A DNA stretch of 64,000 nucleotides from positions 1 through 64,000 of the forward strand of contig VXYS01000013.1 of the NCBI GenBank assembly GCA_009845905.1, given 5' to 3'. Below, piece after piece: positions 45,519 to 53,581 of the stretch. Both the position numbers and the translations under genes were made by a program. The DNA comes from Gammaproteobacteria bacterium (GTDB taxonomy: Bacteria; Pseudomonadota; Gammaproteobacteria; Steroidobacterales; Foliamicaceae). The first letter of the stretch is position 1. Every line of letters starts with the position of its first letter. The notes below the pieces were generated by a model. That model was not told where the DNA came from. It made no database searches and saw only the letters and a program-made list of their open reading frames with translations.

Positions 45519-46040
45519 TCAGCCCTCTTCCAGCAATTCGTCCATGCGTTGGGGCGTCACCCGACCGTACACGAAATCATCGATCATCACCGCTGGCGAA
45601 CAGGCACAGTTTCCGAGGCAAAAAATCGGTTCCAGGCTGATCCGGCCATCGGCGGTGGTCTCATGAAAGCCGATGCCCAGCCGCTCCCTGGTGTGTCTTT
45701 CCAGTGCTCGGGCTCCCATGGCCTGGCAGGCCTCGGCCCGGCACAGGTACAGCGTCCTGCGGCCCGGCGGCGTGGTTCTGAACAGGTGGTAGAAGCTGAT
45801 GACGCCGTGCACTTCGGCGCGGGAGACGTTGAACGCCTGGGCCACGGTCGGCACGGCCTCGGGAGGCACGTAGCCGAGTTCGTCCTGAATAGCGTGCAGG
45901 GCTGGCAGCAATCCCCCGGGTCGGGCCGCATGGCGCGCGGCTATCCCGGAGATCAGCGCCTCACGCACGCCTGCGCCGCTGCCTGCACCCTGCGTGCTCA
46001 ACAGCGACTCCGAGGCAATTTCCGATCGGTCATTTTCCAT
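45519..46040 (-). CDS. fdsG: Formate dehydrogenase gamma subunit (2Fe-2S)
   Basis: 173-residue NuoE-like subunit. Helical N-terminal domain (LLPALHAIQDELGYVP) and a thioredoxin-like 2Fe-2S domain with CRAEAC and CLGNCACSPA. First gene of the fds operon. The 73-base gap to cysC upstream, same strand, would contain its promoter if it is transcribed separately. No strong promoter is evident there. Confidence 0.94.
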   Translation of the reverse strand: MENDRSEIASESLLSTQGAGSGAGVREALISGIAARHAARPGGLLPALHAIQDELGYVPPEAVPTVAQAFNVSRAEVHGVISFYHLFRTTPPGRRTLYLCRAEACQAMGARALERHTRERLGIGFHETTADGRISLEPIFCLGNCACSPAVMIDDFVYGRVTPQRMDELLEEG

Positions 46041-46113
46041 GCGCCCGCATCTTCCGGGCAGATCAGAAATCCTACCTTATGTTCCAGCATGTCGCGGCTG
46101 GGGCCGCGCCACC

Positions 46114-46701
46114 TCAAATGTGTTCTCTCTCGTGCAGGTAGCGGATCACCCGGCCTGCCAGTTCGCCCGGCGGGCTTTCCGCCGACCGGAGCCGGATGTC
46201 CGGGTTTTCCGGCGGTTCGTAGGGTGAATCGATGCCGGTGACGTCCTGGATATCGCCGGCTCGCGCGCTGGCGTAAAGCCCCTTCGGATCGCGCCGTTCG
46301 CACACATGAAGTGGCGCATCGACGAAGATCTCCACGAACCGGTCGGGGCCGGCCATCGCGCGGATTCGCTGCCGTTGCTTGCGGAAGGGCGAGATCAGGG
46401 CCGCCACTGCGATCGTTCCGGTGTCGAGAAGGAGTTTGGCGGCGTGCCCGGCGCGGCGCACGCTCTCGTTGCGGGCCGCGCGGCTGAACCCGAGGTCGCT
46501 GTTGAGACCCTGGCGGAGGTCGTCGCCGTCGAGCACGAAGGCGCGGACGCCCAGTGTTTCAAGCTTCCGGGCGATTTCCCGGGCGAGGGTCGTCTTGCCG
46601 GCGGCGGGCAAGCCGGTCAGCCAGAGAATGCAGGGCTTGCGGGCTTCGCGCAGACGACTTTCACTACCGGCGGAGGCACGGCCTGCGACTCGCGCGGTCA
46701 T
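46114..46701 (-). CDS. cysC: Adenylylsulfate (APS) kinase
   Basis: 195 residues. The P-loop is GLPAAGKTTLA, followed by FVLDGDDLRQGLNSDLGFS and FVDAPLHVCERRDPKGLY. It phosphorylates APS to PAPS. ATG 46701 overlaps the cysD stop (46698) by four bases; the longer upstream frame is antisense or off-frame cysD. It pairs with cysD as a PAPS-forming unit. PAPS could serve the sulfotransferase at 20475 or sulfate assimilation. Confidence 0.93.
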   Translation of the reverse strand: MTARVAGRASAGSESRLREARKPCILWLTGLPAAGKTTLAREIARKLETLGVRAFVLDGDDLRQGLNSDLGFSRAARNESVRRAGHAAKLLLDTGTIAVAALISPFRKQRQRIRAMAGPDRFVEIFVDAPLHVCERRDPKGLYASARAGDIQDVTGIDSPYEPPENPDIRLRSAESPPGELAGRVIRYLHEREHI

Positions 46702-47546
46702 GGGCGCCCCTCCTGCTTCCTGCCTGCTTCGGCGGCGGGCCGGTCGACTGCGCGCCAATAGCGCTCGGGCGTCCGGACGCGGCGAAGCTCGCGCAGAACG
46801 CCGGCAACATCCACCGCCTCCGATTCCACGGCGCCCGTCAATGGCCAGCAACCCAGCGTGCGGAACCGCACCTTCCGCATACCGGGCTTCTCGCCGTCCG
46901 CCAGCGTCATTCGTTCGTCGGCCCGGACGATCAGCATTCCCTTCCTCCGGACCACCGGCCTCGGTGCAGCGAAATAGAGCGGCGGCAACGGTATGTTCTC
47001 GGCCTGAACATAGCGCCACACGTCCATCTCGGTCCAATCATGCAACGGGAATACGCGCATTGTCCCGCCGCTGCCGGCGGGCCCCTCGGAGAGCCGCGAA
47101 TCGGCCCTGAAGCGCTCCTCGTCGCCCCGCGCCCCGTCGATCATGACGTCAAAGCCGTAGAGTTCAAGGGCGTCTTGCAACGCCTCGGTCTTCATGACCC
47201 GGATATGGGTCTCGGCGCCGTGGCTGAACGGCCCGATTCCGCGCGCAAGTCCTTCCCGGTTGACATGAACGATCAGCTTCATGCCCGCTTCGGCCGCCGT
47301 TCGGTCCCGGAACTCATAGGCTTCGGGAAACTTCCAGTTCGTATCCACGTGCAGCAGCGGAAACGGCGGAAGCGTGGGCGCGAATGCCTTCTGGGCGAGG
47401 CGCAACATCACCGCGGAATCCTTGCCGGCCGAGAACAGCAGCACCGGCCGGCCAAACGCTTCCACCGCTTCGCGCACGATGCGCATTGCCCCGGACTCCA
47501 GCCGGCGCAGATCGACCGGTGGGTCCCGGCGCGTTTCCGTGGACAA
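46698..47546 (-). CDS. cysD: Sulfate adenylyltransferase subunit 2-like (CysD), shortened
   Basis: 282 residues from a TTG one base after the previous stop. The PP-loop LLFSAGKDSAVML, HVDTNWKFPE, DGARGDEE and RVFPLHDWTEMDVWRYV are CysD hallmarks, as is LYFAAPRPVVRRKGML. The segment between DGARGDEE and RVFPL is about 25 residues shorter than in typical CysD, and the usual C-terminal KKREGYF-type end is not recognisable. No cysN (GTPase partner) is adjacent. The enzyme would form APS from sulfate and ATP, but with the missing partner the activity is uncertain. Confidence 0.85.
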   Translation of the reverse strand: MSTETRRDPPVDLRRLESGAMRIVREAVEAFGRPVLLFSAGKDSAVMLRLAQKAFAPTLPPFPLLHVDTNWKFPEAYEFRDRTAAEAGMKLIVHVNREGLARGIGPFSHGAETHIRVMKTEALQDALELYGFDVMIDGARGDEERFRADSRLSEGPAGSGGTMRVFPLHDWTEMDVWRYVQAENIPLPPLYFAAPRPVVRRKGMLIVRADERMTLADGEKPGMRKVRFRTLGCWPLTGAVESEAVDVAGVLRELRRVRTPERYWRAVDRPAAEAGRKQEGRP

Positions 47547-47547
47547 A

Positions 47548-48504
47548 TCAGCCCTCTTCGGTCAGCTCCAGCAATTCCTCATTGGCGCCCAGCAGCAGCG
47601 CCACGCGCGTTTCGCCCACTTGCGTCGGCCCCCGCAGGAGCGTGGCGCCGGCCTTGCAGGCCTTCTCGAGCGTGGCGTCCAGTTCGCTTGCCGTGTAGCT
47701 GAACAGGTTCACGCCCAGCTTGCCGGGACGCATCCGGCCCGTCAGCCGCTTGCCCGGGACGCCCGCGAAATGCACGAACAGGAGCTTGCCGCTGGGTTCG
47801 CCGGGCGCCGCCACCAGCAGGAAGTACATGCCGGTCGCGGTGCCGACGCCGGTGAGGCGGCGCGCGAGGTCCAGGTTTTCCTCCGGCACCCAGGCGTCGG
47901 TCCCGGCCTCCATGCCCAGCGCGTCGCAATACAGCCGCCGGGCGGCCTCGGGGTCGGCGCACACGACCGACGTCGTGGCGATTTCCGAGAAGCGCACTCC
48001 GGCGGGCAACTCGCGCATGGATTCGGGCGGATGGCGGTGGCCGATCATGAGCAGGGCGGGAACGCCGTCGGGTCCCGAGAACAGGCATTCCTCGCTCTCG
48101 ATGTCGCCCACCTCGTAGCGGATCGGCTCCGAGCGGAACCCATACCCGGCTCCGGTGATGGCTTCGACGGCAGCGCTCATCGGCGCCGGCACGTAGAAGT
48201 CGATCGCCTTGGGGCCGATGTCGGTGGACGAGTCGACCGCGCCGGCGCCATGGTCCAGGCGCACCGACTCCGTTGGAGCGGGCGAGTATTGCGCCAGCCG
48301 CAAGTGCCCGGCAGGGTAGCCACCGCAGGACAGTACGACCAGCCGCGCCGTCACGTTCCCGGGCAATCCCCAGGCATCCAGCAGCGCACGCGGCGCTTCT
48401 CCGTCGCTTTCCACCTGTAATCCCATAACGTCCCGGAACAGGCCCAGCGACTCGTCCATGTCGCTGACGCCCACGGTCACCGACGTCATGCCGTAAACGC
48501 TCAT
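47548..48504 (-). CDS. VOC-superfamily (glyoxalase-fold) protein 1
   Basis: 318 residues containing two glyoxalase/bleomycin-resistance-type modules. The first begins VTVGVSDMDESLGLFRDVMG and the second FSEIATTSVVCADPEAARRLYCDALG. Substrate is unknown; the fold covers dioxygenases, isomerases and lyases. The ATG at 48504 overlaps the upstream VOC gene stop by one base, and the stop is next to the cysD start, so VOC-VOC-cysD-cysC is probably one transcript. Confidence 0.78.
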   Translation of the reverse strand: MSVYGMTSVTVGVSDMDESLGLFRDVMGLQVESDGEAPRALLDAWGLPGNVTARLVVLSCGGYPAGHLRLAQYSPAPTESVRLDHGAGAVDSSTDIGPKAIDFYVPAPMSAAVEAITGAGYGFRSEPIRYEVGDIESEECLFSGPDGVPALLMIGHRHPPESMRELPAGVRFSEIATTSVVCADPEAARRLYCDALGMEAGTDAWVPEENLDLARRLTGVGTATGMYFLLVAAPGEPSGKLLFVHFAGVPGKRLTGRMRPGKLGVNLFSYTASELDATLEKACKAGATLLRGPTQVGETRVALLLGANEELLELTEEG

Positions 48505-49514
48505 CACGCGTCCTCCATCAGTACCTGCAGCGCTCCGCTGCCGGGGTTGCGGACCAGCATCGCGGAAACGCTGCCCGAACCCGGCCAGGGAGTGGCCTGC
48601 GGCTTGCTCAGGACCTCGGCTTTCAGGGCGCCGCACTGGCCGGCCGCCTCATCCAGGTCGCCGACCGCGAAGGCCTGGGCCAGATAGCCGATGTTCGGCG
48701 CCCTGGCCCGCTCGATCAGGGACTCGCACTCGTAGTTCAGCGGCTGGCTCAGCACCACCTTGCCGAACATGTGGTTGCCCTGCATGAACACGACGCGGGT
48801 CTTCGCGTCCACGGGCAGGCTCAGCATGCGGTTGGATTCGGGCGAACCCAGGACCTCGTCGATCAGCGGCCTCATTTTCAGCACCTGCTGATAAAAGGCC
48901 ATCGCACGTTCGCTGGAATCCACGCCATGCGAACTGGTCACGATGGGCGTGAAACCGGCGTCCGTGTAGCCGCGCTGCTCCACGTAGGCGCGCATCTGGC
49001 CCACCCGCGTCGCCGTGTCGCGGGTGGCGAGTTCCACGAGGTTGATCGGCACCCGGTCCGGTCCTTCAAAGATGCCTTCTATGGGGTCGCCCACGTCGTC
49101 CCCGAAAAAGTGCTGTACGGGATCGGACCAGAGCACGTAGCCGTCTTTCTTCAATCCCTCGAAATCGCGGCGAATGTCGGCGGTATAGAAATTGAGATTG
49201 AAGCATCCGTAGGCCCGAACAATGCTGCGGTCGCGAATTTCCACGGGCCTGGCGCTGCCTTCGGGCAGATGAAAGTCGAGCAGCAGGACCTGGCCCACGC
49301 CCTCGTCGCCTTGCCCCAGCAGGATGCCGCGGGCGGACGCTCCGCCGTTCAGGTTCCAGAATCTTCGAAAGGCCGGGCCGCTCAGCAATTCGTCGGCGAG
49401 AACCGACAAACCGATGCGGTCCCGGTAGAAGGCCAGTGATTTTTCGATGTCGCGGCAGCCGATAACGGCCGCCCGCATCGGCGACCCGTCCGGCGCAATG
49501 ATTTCCTCGGCCAC
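48504..49514 (-). CDS. VOC-superfamily (glyoxalase-fold) protein 2
   Basis: 336 residues with two VOC modules: MRAAVIGCRDIEKSLAFYRDRIG near the N-terminus, and SSHGVDSSERAMAFYQQVLKM in the second half. It is related to but well diverged from the protein at 47548. It is probably the first gene of the VOC-VOC-cysD-cysC run and is divergent from the methyltransferase at 49651 (136-base gap). Function unknown. Confidence 0.78.
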   Translation of the reverse strand: MAEEIIAPDGSPMRAAVIGCRDIEKSLAFYRDRIGLSVLADELLSGPAFRRFWNLNGGASARGILLGQGDEGVGQVLLLDFHLPEGSARPVEIRDRSIVRAYGCFNLNFYTADIRRDFEGLKKDGYVLWSDPVQHFFGDDVGDPIEGIFEGPDRVPINLVELATRDTATRVGQMRAYVEQRGYTDAGFTPIVTSSHGVDSSERAMAFYQQVLKMRPLIDEVLGSPESNRMLSLPVDAKTRVVFMQGNHMFGKVVLSQPLNYECESLIERARAPNIGYLAQAFAVGDLDEAAGQCGALKAEVLSKPQATPWPGSGSVSAMLVRNPGSGALQVLMEDA

Positions 49515-49650
49515 AAGATACCTCTGTGTGTTTGTCCCCCGCGTATGGCGGCGGTTAGTCTAAACCCAATTGCCGGCGCACTCCGCGCTTCGGCGTTGCA
49601 ACGCCCCCGGGGGTGCGTATTATGATTCGGAGGAACGGAGGACTGCTGTC

Positions 49651-50850
49651 ATGACCGATTACGTACGCCACGACCTGCGGATCGAGCCCACCCGGGACGA
49701 GTTGTCGCGCCAGCGTTTCGTCTCCGAGATACGCCGCCATATCCTCGGCGACCTGGCAAACGGGATGCGCGCGACGTACCACAGGAAGGTGGAACCGGCG
49801 CTCGTTCGCGAAAAGGGCCGGGAGCCCGAAGACGGCGTTGAGGTCCACCGGGCCATGCGCGGCGAACGCGCCTACCGCTTCTATTCCGCCATGCGCGTGA
49901 ACTGCCAGAAACTCGTCTGGCGTTCGGTCATCCCCACGGTGGAACGCCACCTGGAGGACCTGAACCGCAAGGTCGCCGACGTGGGCGCCAATGGAGGTGG
50001 ACACGGCGGTTCGGTGACGCTCGACCCGGAGCTGGAAACGCCGCCGTACGTGGCCAACCACGACGTGCATATGATGCCGGGCTGCTACCACACGGAATAC
50101 GGCCACGATGACGCGGCGGCGGGCGCGATCTACGACAACGGCACCGCCGTGTTCAGCATGGGGCTGTTCGGCAGCGCCCGCGACGACATCGGCGCCAGCA
50201 TCGCGCGTTTCATTGCACTGAAATTTCCGGAACTGCGCCCGCGCCGCATCCTGGACATGGGCTGCTCGATCGGTTCGAACACCGTGCCCTGGGCGCGCAC
50301 CTTTCCCGATGCGGAAGTGCACGCGGTGGACGTGGCGGCACCGCTGTTGCGGTACGCCCACGCTCGCGCCGAAGTGCTGGGTGCGCGGGTTCATTACCGG
50401 CAGATGGACGCGTCGCAATGCGATTTCGGCGGCGAGCCCGGTTTCGACATCGTCTGGTCGTCGATGTTCCTGCACGAATTGCCGCCGAAGAAGGTGCGCG
50501 CGGTATTCCGCGAGGCTCACCGGCTGCTTCGCCCCGGCGGGCTGATGCTGCACATGGAACTGCCCCCGAACTGCCGCACCGTGCCGTACGAGAGTTTCTA
50601 TTTCGACTGGGACAGCTATTACAACCAGGAGCCCTACTACAAGGCTTTCCGCGACATGCGTCCGATCGACTGCTGCACGGCGGCGGGCTTCGACGAGTCG
50701 AAATTCGTGGAATTCATCGTGCCCAGCATTGCCCGCAACGGCGAAGAGGAACTTCAGGCTTACGTGTCGCGGGACGACATAACCGTGGACGAGAACACCG
50801 GCCGCCTGGTGCCTTCGATCCGCTGGTATTGCTTCGGCGCCTGGAAGTAG
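49651..50850 (+). CDS. SAM-dependent class I methyltransferase
   Basis: 399 residues. An N-terminal region of about 200 residues of unknown function is followed by a Rossmann methyltransferase domain. Motif I is RILDMGCSIGSNT and the acidic loop is VHAVDVAAPLL. FDIVWSSMFLHELPPKK and HRLLRPGGLMLHMELPP correspond to motifs IV and VI. ATG 49651 follows a strong AGGAACGGAGGA site. Substrate unknown. It is followed after ten bases by a small unknown gene and then a TonB receptor. Confidence 0.85.
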   Translation: MTDYVRHDLRIEPTRDELSRQRFVSEIRRHILGDLANGMRATYHRKVEPALVREKGREPEDGVEVHRAMRGERAYRFYSAMRVNCQKLVWRSVIPTVERHLEDLNRKVADVGANGGGHGGSVTLDPELETPPYVANHDVHMMPGCYHTEYGHDDAAAGAIYDNGTAVFSMGLFGSARDDIGASIARFIALKFPELRPRRILDMGCSIGSNTVPWARTFPDAEVHAVDVAAPLLRYAHARAEVLGARVHYRQMDASQCDFGGEPGFDIVWSSMFLHELPPKKVRAVFREAHRLLRPGGLMLHMELPPNCRTVPYESFYFDWDSYYNQEPYYKAFRDMRPIDCCTAAGFDESKFVEFIVPSIARNGEEELQAYVSRDDITVDENTGRLVPSIRWYCFGAWK

Positions 50851-50860
50851 GGCCGGGCCG

Positions 50861-51154
50861 TTGCCCAAGGATCCCCCCGAGGCGCGGCTGAAGGACCTGA
50901 CCCGCGGCAAGCAGCCGCGGTTCTTCGATGTCCAGGGCGTCGACGAACTGGTGTCCATTACGATGGGCCTCGCGCAGGAGCTCTGGGCGGTCAGGGAGCG
51001 CCTCGCGGCCGTCGAAGCGCTCGGCAAGTCGGGCGTCACCGCCGCGGCCGTGGAAACCTACGAGTTCAGCGACGAAGAGCGCGCCGCCCTGGACCGGGAG
51101 CGCAAGGAATTCATCGAGCGCATCTACTTCGTACTGCGGGAAGGCGAAGACTAG
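50861..51154 (+). CDS. Small hypothetical protein
   Basis: 97 residues from TTG 50861, ten bases after the methyltransferase stop. It is hydrophilic and probably largely helical (ELVSITMGLAQELWAVRERL, then EERAALDRERKEFIERIYFVLREG). No known domain recognised. The close spacing suggests translation with, and perhaps binding to, the methyltransferase. Confidence 0.6.
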   Translation: MPKDPPEARLKDLTRGKQPRFFDVQGVDELVSITMGLAQELWAVRERLAAVEALGKSGVTAAAVETYEFSDEERAALDRERKEFIERIYFVLREGED

Positions 51155-51169
51155 CGCTTCCGCCCGGTA

Positions 51170-51198
51170 CTGACCTGCCGGCGGTTTTTCGTTATATT
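51170..51198 (+). promoter_or_regulatory. Sigma70-like promoter of TonB receptor
   Basis: CTGACC (51170-51175), a 17-base spacer and TATATT (51193-51198) form a good sigma70 match. Predicted transcription would start near 51205, which would place ATG 51202 outside the message and supports the receptor start at 51229. Confidence 0.5.
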
Positions 51199-51228
51199 GC
51201 AATGGCTTTTCTGTCCAGGGGACAACCT

Positions 51229-53418
51229 ATGAAAATTCGAATCGGCATGCTCGCCTGCGCGCTTGCACTGGTCGCGCCGGCGGCGCCGGCGCAGCAGGGC
51301 GCCGGCGAAATCGAGGAAGTCGTCGTAACGGCGCGCAAGCAGGAAGAACGGATCCAGGACGTGCCGCTCGCGATCAGAGCGTTCACGGCGGCCGAGATCA
51401 GCGAAAGGGGCCTGTCCGATGTCATGGACATCAGCCAGTTCACGCCCGGGTTCTCGTTCGAGAAACTGAACCGCTACGGCGTGCAGGGTGGAGGCAGCCG
51501 GCCGGTCATCCGCGGGCAGTCGCAGATCCTGGGCGGCGCCAACGCCTCGATCTTCGTTGACGGCGTGCTCTACAACGATTCGATTCTGTCGTTCCCGTTC
51601 GAAATAGTCGAGCGGGTGGAAGTGATCAAGGGGCCGCAGGCCGCGCTGTTCGGCCGCGCGACCTTCGCCGGGGCCATCAACCTGATCACCAAGACCGGGA
51701 GCAACGAGCCCGAAAACAAGTTCTCGCTGCGTGTGGCCGAACATGAAGAGGGCGAGATCAGCTTCCTGTCGCGCGGGGCCCTGGCCGAAGACACCGCCTT
51801 CTACATGGCCCATGTTCGCTACTACACCTACGGCGGCTTCTACCGCAACACGCTGGACAACCAGTTGGTGGGCGATGAGGAGTCGATCAACCTGAATCTG
51901 TCGCTGGAACTGCGTCCCTCCGACAGCTTTACCGCCCGCTTCAACCTGGGCTACGGCGAGGACGACGACGGAGCTGCCGCGGTAACCCTGCAGGACCGTA
52001 CCTACAACAACTGTTTTCTGGAAATCGCGCGGCAGTATTACTGTGGAGAAGTGGCCGAACTGGAAAGCACCGAGCAGAACCTGGACCTGTTCGGCGACGA
52101 TATCGGCCTCGACAAGACGGCCTGGCGCGCCTCGGCCCAGCTCGAGTGGGACCTGGGCGGGTTCACGGTCCGTTCCAACACGGGCTATTTCGGCGCCGAT
52201 TCGACCTATGGTTACGACGTGGACATCACGTCCAACTCGACCGCATTGGGCGGAACGTTCAATCGGATCGCGGTCAGCGACCGCAGCGAGTGGTCCACAG
52301 AATTGCTGATCAGCACCGACCTGGCATCCGCAACGCGGGTGCTGGGCGGGGTGTACCTGTATCAGAGCCGCCGCGATTTTCGCGAGGACCGGCTGAACGG
52401 CCGCACGGTGGACCAGGGCGAGGCGCGCACCGACAACTGGGCCGTGTTCGGATCGGTCGCACAGGATTTTTCCGACACGGTCACCGGCACGCTGGAACTG
52501 CGCTATGCCTCGGACAAGATCGGCAACGACAATCCCCCGGCGCGCCCCACGCTGCCTCTGATCGAGAACACGTTCAAGACCTGGTCGCCGCGCGCCACGC
52601 TGGACTGGAAATACGCGGACGGCCGGATGATTTACGGCACGGTTGCGGTGGGCAACAAGCCGGGTTTCATCAATGCGAATCCCTTGCTGGATCCGTCGCT
52701 GCGGTTTGCCGAGGAAGAGGAGTCACTGAACTTTGAGGTGGGCACCAAGAACACGCTGAACGACGGCCGCACGACCCTGAACGTGGCCGTGTACTTCATC
52801 GACTGGACCAAGCAGCAACTCACGACGACCGGTTTGCTCAGCGATGGCCGCCCGGTGTCGTACGTGACAAATGCCGGCGAAACCGAGGGCAAGGGCCTGG
52901 AACTTGAGGTCGCGCATATCTTCAACGATCAGTTCACCGCCGGCTTCGGCTACGCGCTGAACGACGCCACGTTCACGGAGTTTGACGAGTTCTCGGAACA
53001 GGCCCGTTTCACCGGCGGCGATCCCTCCGTGGCCGGCAACCAGACGCCCAATGCCTCGAAGCACATGGCCAACGCCTTCGCCCGCTACGAATGGCCGGCG
53101 GGCGCCAATACCGCCTATGTTCGCGCCGACTACGCCTACGCCAGCCGCAAGTACGCGCAGATCTTCAATCATGCCCACAGCGGCGATCAGAACCTGATCA
53201 ACCTGAAGCTGGGGCTGGATGTGGGCCAGTGGCAGCTGGGGCTGTTCGTGCGCAACCTGACGGACGACCGCACGCCTTCCACCGTGATCCGCTTCGTGGA
53301 CTTCAAGAACATCCTGCCGCGCGGCGACAGCGCCCGCACGTCCGGTTTCGTGCGCGCGTTCCAGTATCCGCTGGCGGACCCGCGGCAGATCGGAGCGACC
53401 GCCACCTACATCTTCTGA
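51229..53418 (+). CDS. TonB-dependent receptor
   Basis: 729 residues. Signal peptide MKIRIGMLACALALVAPAAPAQ, TonB box (IEEVVVTARK), plug (DISQFTPGFSFEKLNRYG, VEVIKGPQAALFGRATFAGAIN) and a barrel ending GATATYIF. ATG 51229 has AGGGGA six bases upstream and is preferred over 51202. It belongs to the same broad family as the paralogues at 17692/24004 but is not a recent copy. It lies beside a Tat flavoprotein and peptide-type ABC importer, suggesting import of a larger or modified compound processed in the periplasm. Confidence 0.92.
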   Translation: MKIRIGMLACALALVAPAAPAQQGAGEIEEVVVTARKQEERIQDVPLAIRAFTAAEISERGLSDVMDISQFTPGFSFEKLNRYGVQGGGSRPVIRGQSQILGGANASIFVDGVLYNDSILSFPFEIVERVEVIKGPQAALFGRATFAGAINLITKTGSNEPENKFSLRVAEHEEGEISFLSRGALAEDTAFYMAHVRYYTYGGFYRNTLDNQLVGDEESINLNLSLELRPSDSFTARFNLGYGEDDDGAAAVTLQDRTYNNCFLEIARQYYCGEVAELESTEQNLDLFGDDIGLDKTAWRASAQLEWDLGGFTVRSNTGYFGADSTYGYDVDITSNSTALGGTFNRIAVSDRSEWSTELLISTDLASATRVLGGVYLYQSRRDFREDRLNGRTVDQGEARTDNWAVFGSVAQDFSDTVTGTLELRYASDKIGNDNPPARPTLPLIENTFKTWSPRATLDWKYADGRMIYGTVAVGNKPGFINANPLLDPSLRFAEEEESLNFEVGTKNTLNDGRTTLNVAVYFIDWTKQQLTTTGLLSDGRPVSYVTNAGETEGKGLELEVAHIFNDQFTAGFGYALNDATFTEFDEFSEQARFTGGDPSVAGNQTPNASKHMANAFARYEWPAGANTAYVRADYAYASRKYAQIFNHAHSGDQNLINLKLGLDVGQWQLGLFVRNLTDDRTPSTVIRFVDFKNILPRGDSARTSGFVRAFQYPLADPRQIGATATYIF

Positions 53419-53430
53419 TCCCGGGAGCGA

Positions 53431-53570
53431 GGGCGCTTCGATTTCGCCCCTTTGTGTGCCTTCGTCTCGTGGGAGACGCCATCCTGGTTCGATTCTCGCT
53501 GTCCCTGCTCCAACGCTCCCTCGAGAGGGAGGCACACAAAGGGGCTACGGCGGGCGAGATCGGAGCGCCC
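53431..53570. repeat. Long palindromic repeat, copy C
   Basis: Imperfect inverted repeat filling the gap between convergent genes. The arms include a perfect 15-base match (53446-53460 with 53531-53545) plus outer arms GGGCGCTTCGATTTCGCC with 53549-53570. The 40-base loop (53476-53515) contains ATCCTGGTTCGATTCTCGCT. The loop is almost identical to that of copy D (62909-62947), whereas the stems differ. Bidirectional terminator, mobile hairpin or structured RNA are all possible. Confidence 0.75.
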
Positions 53571-53581
53571 GTATAACGGGG

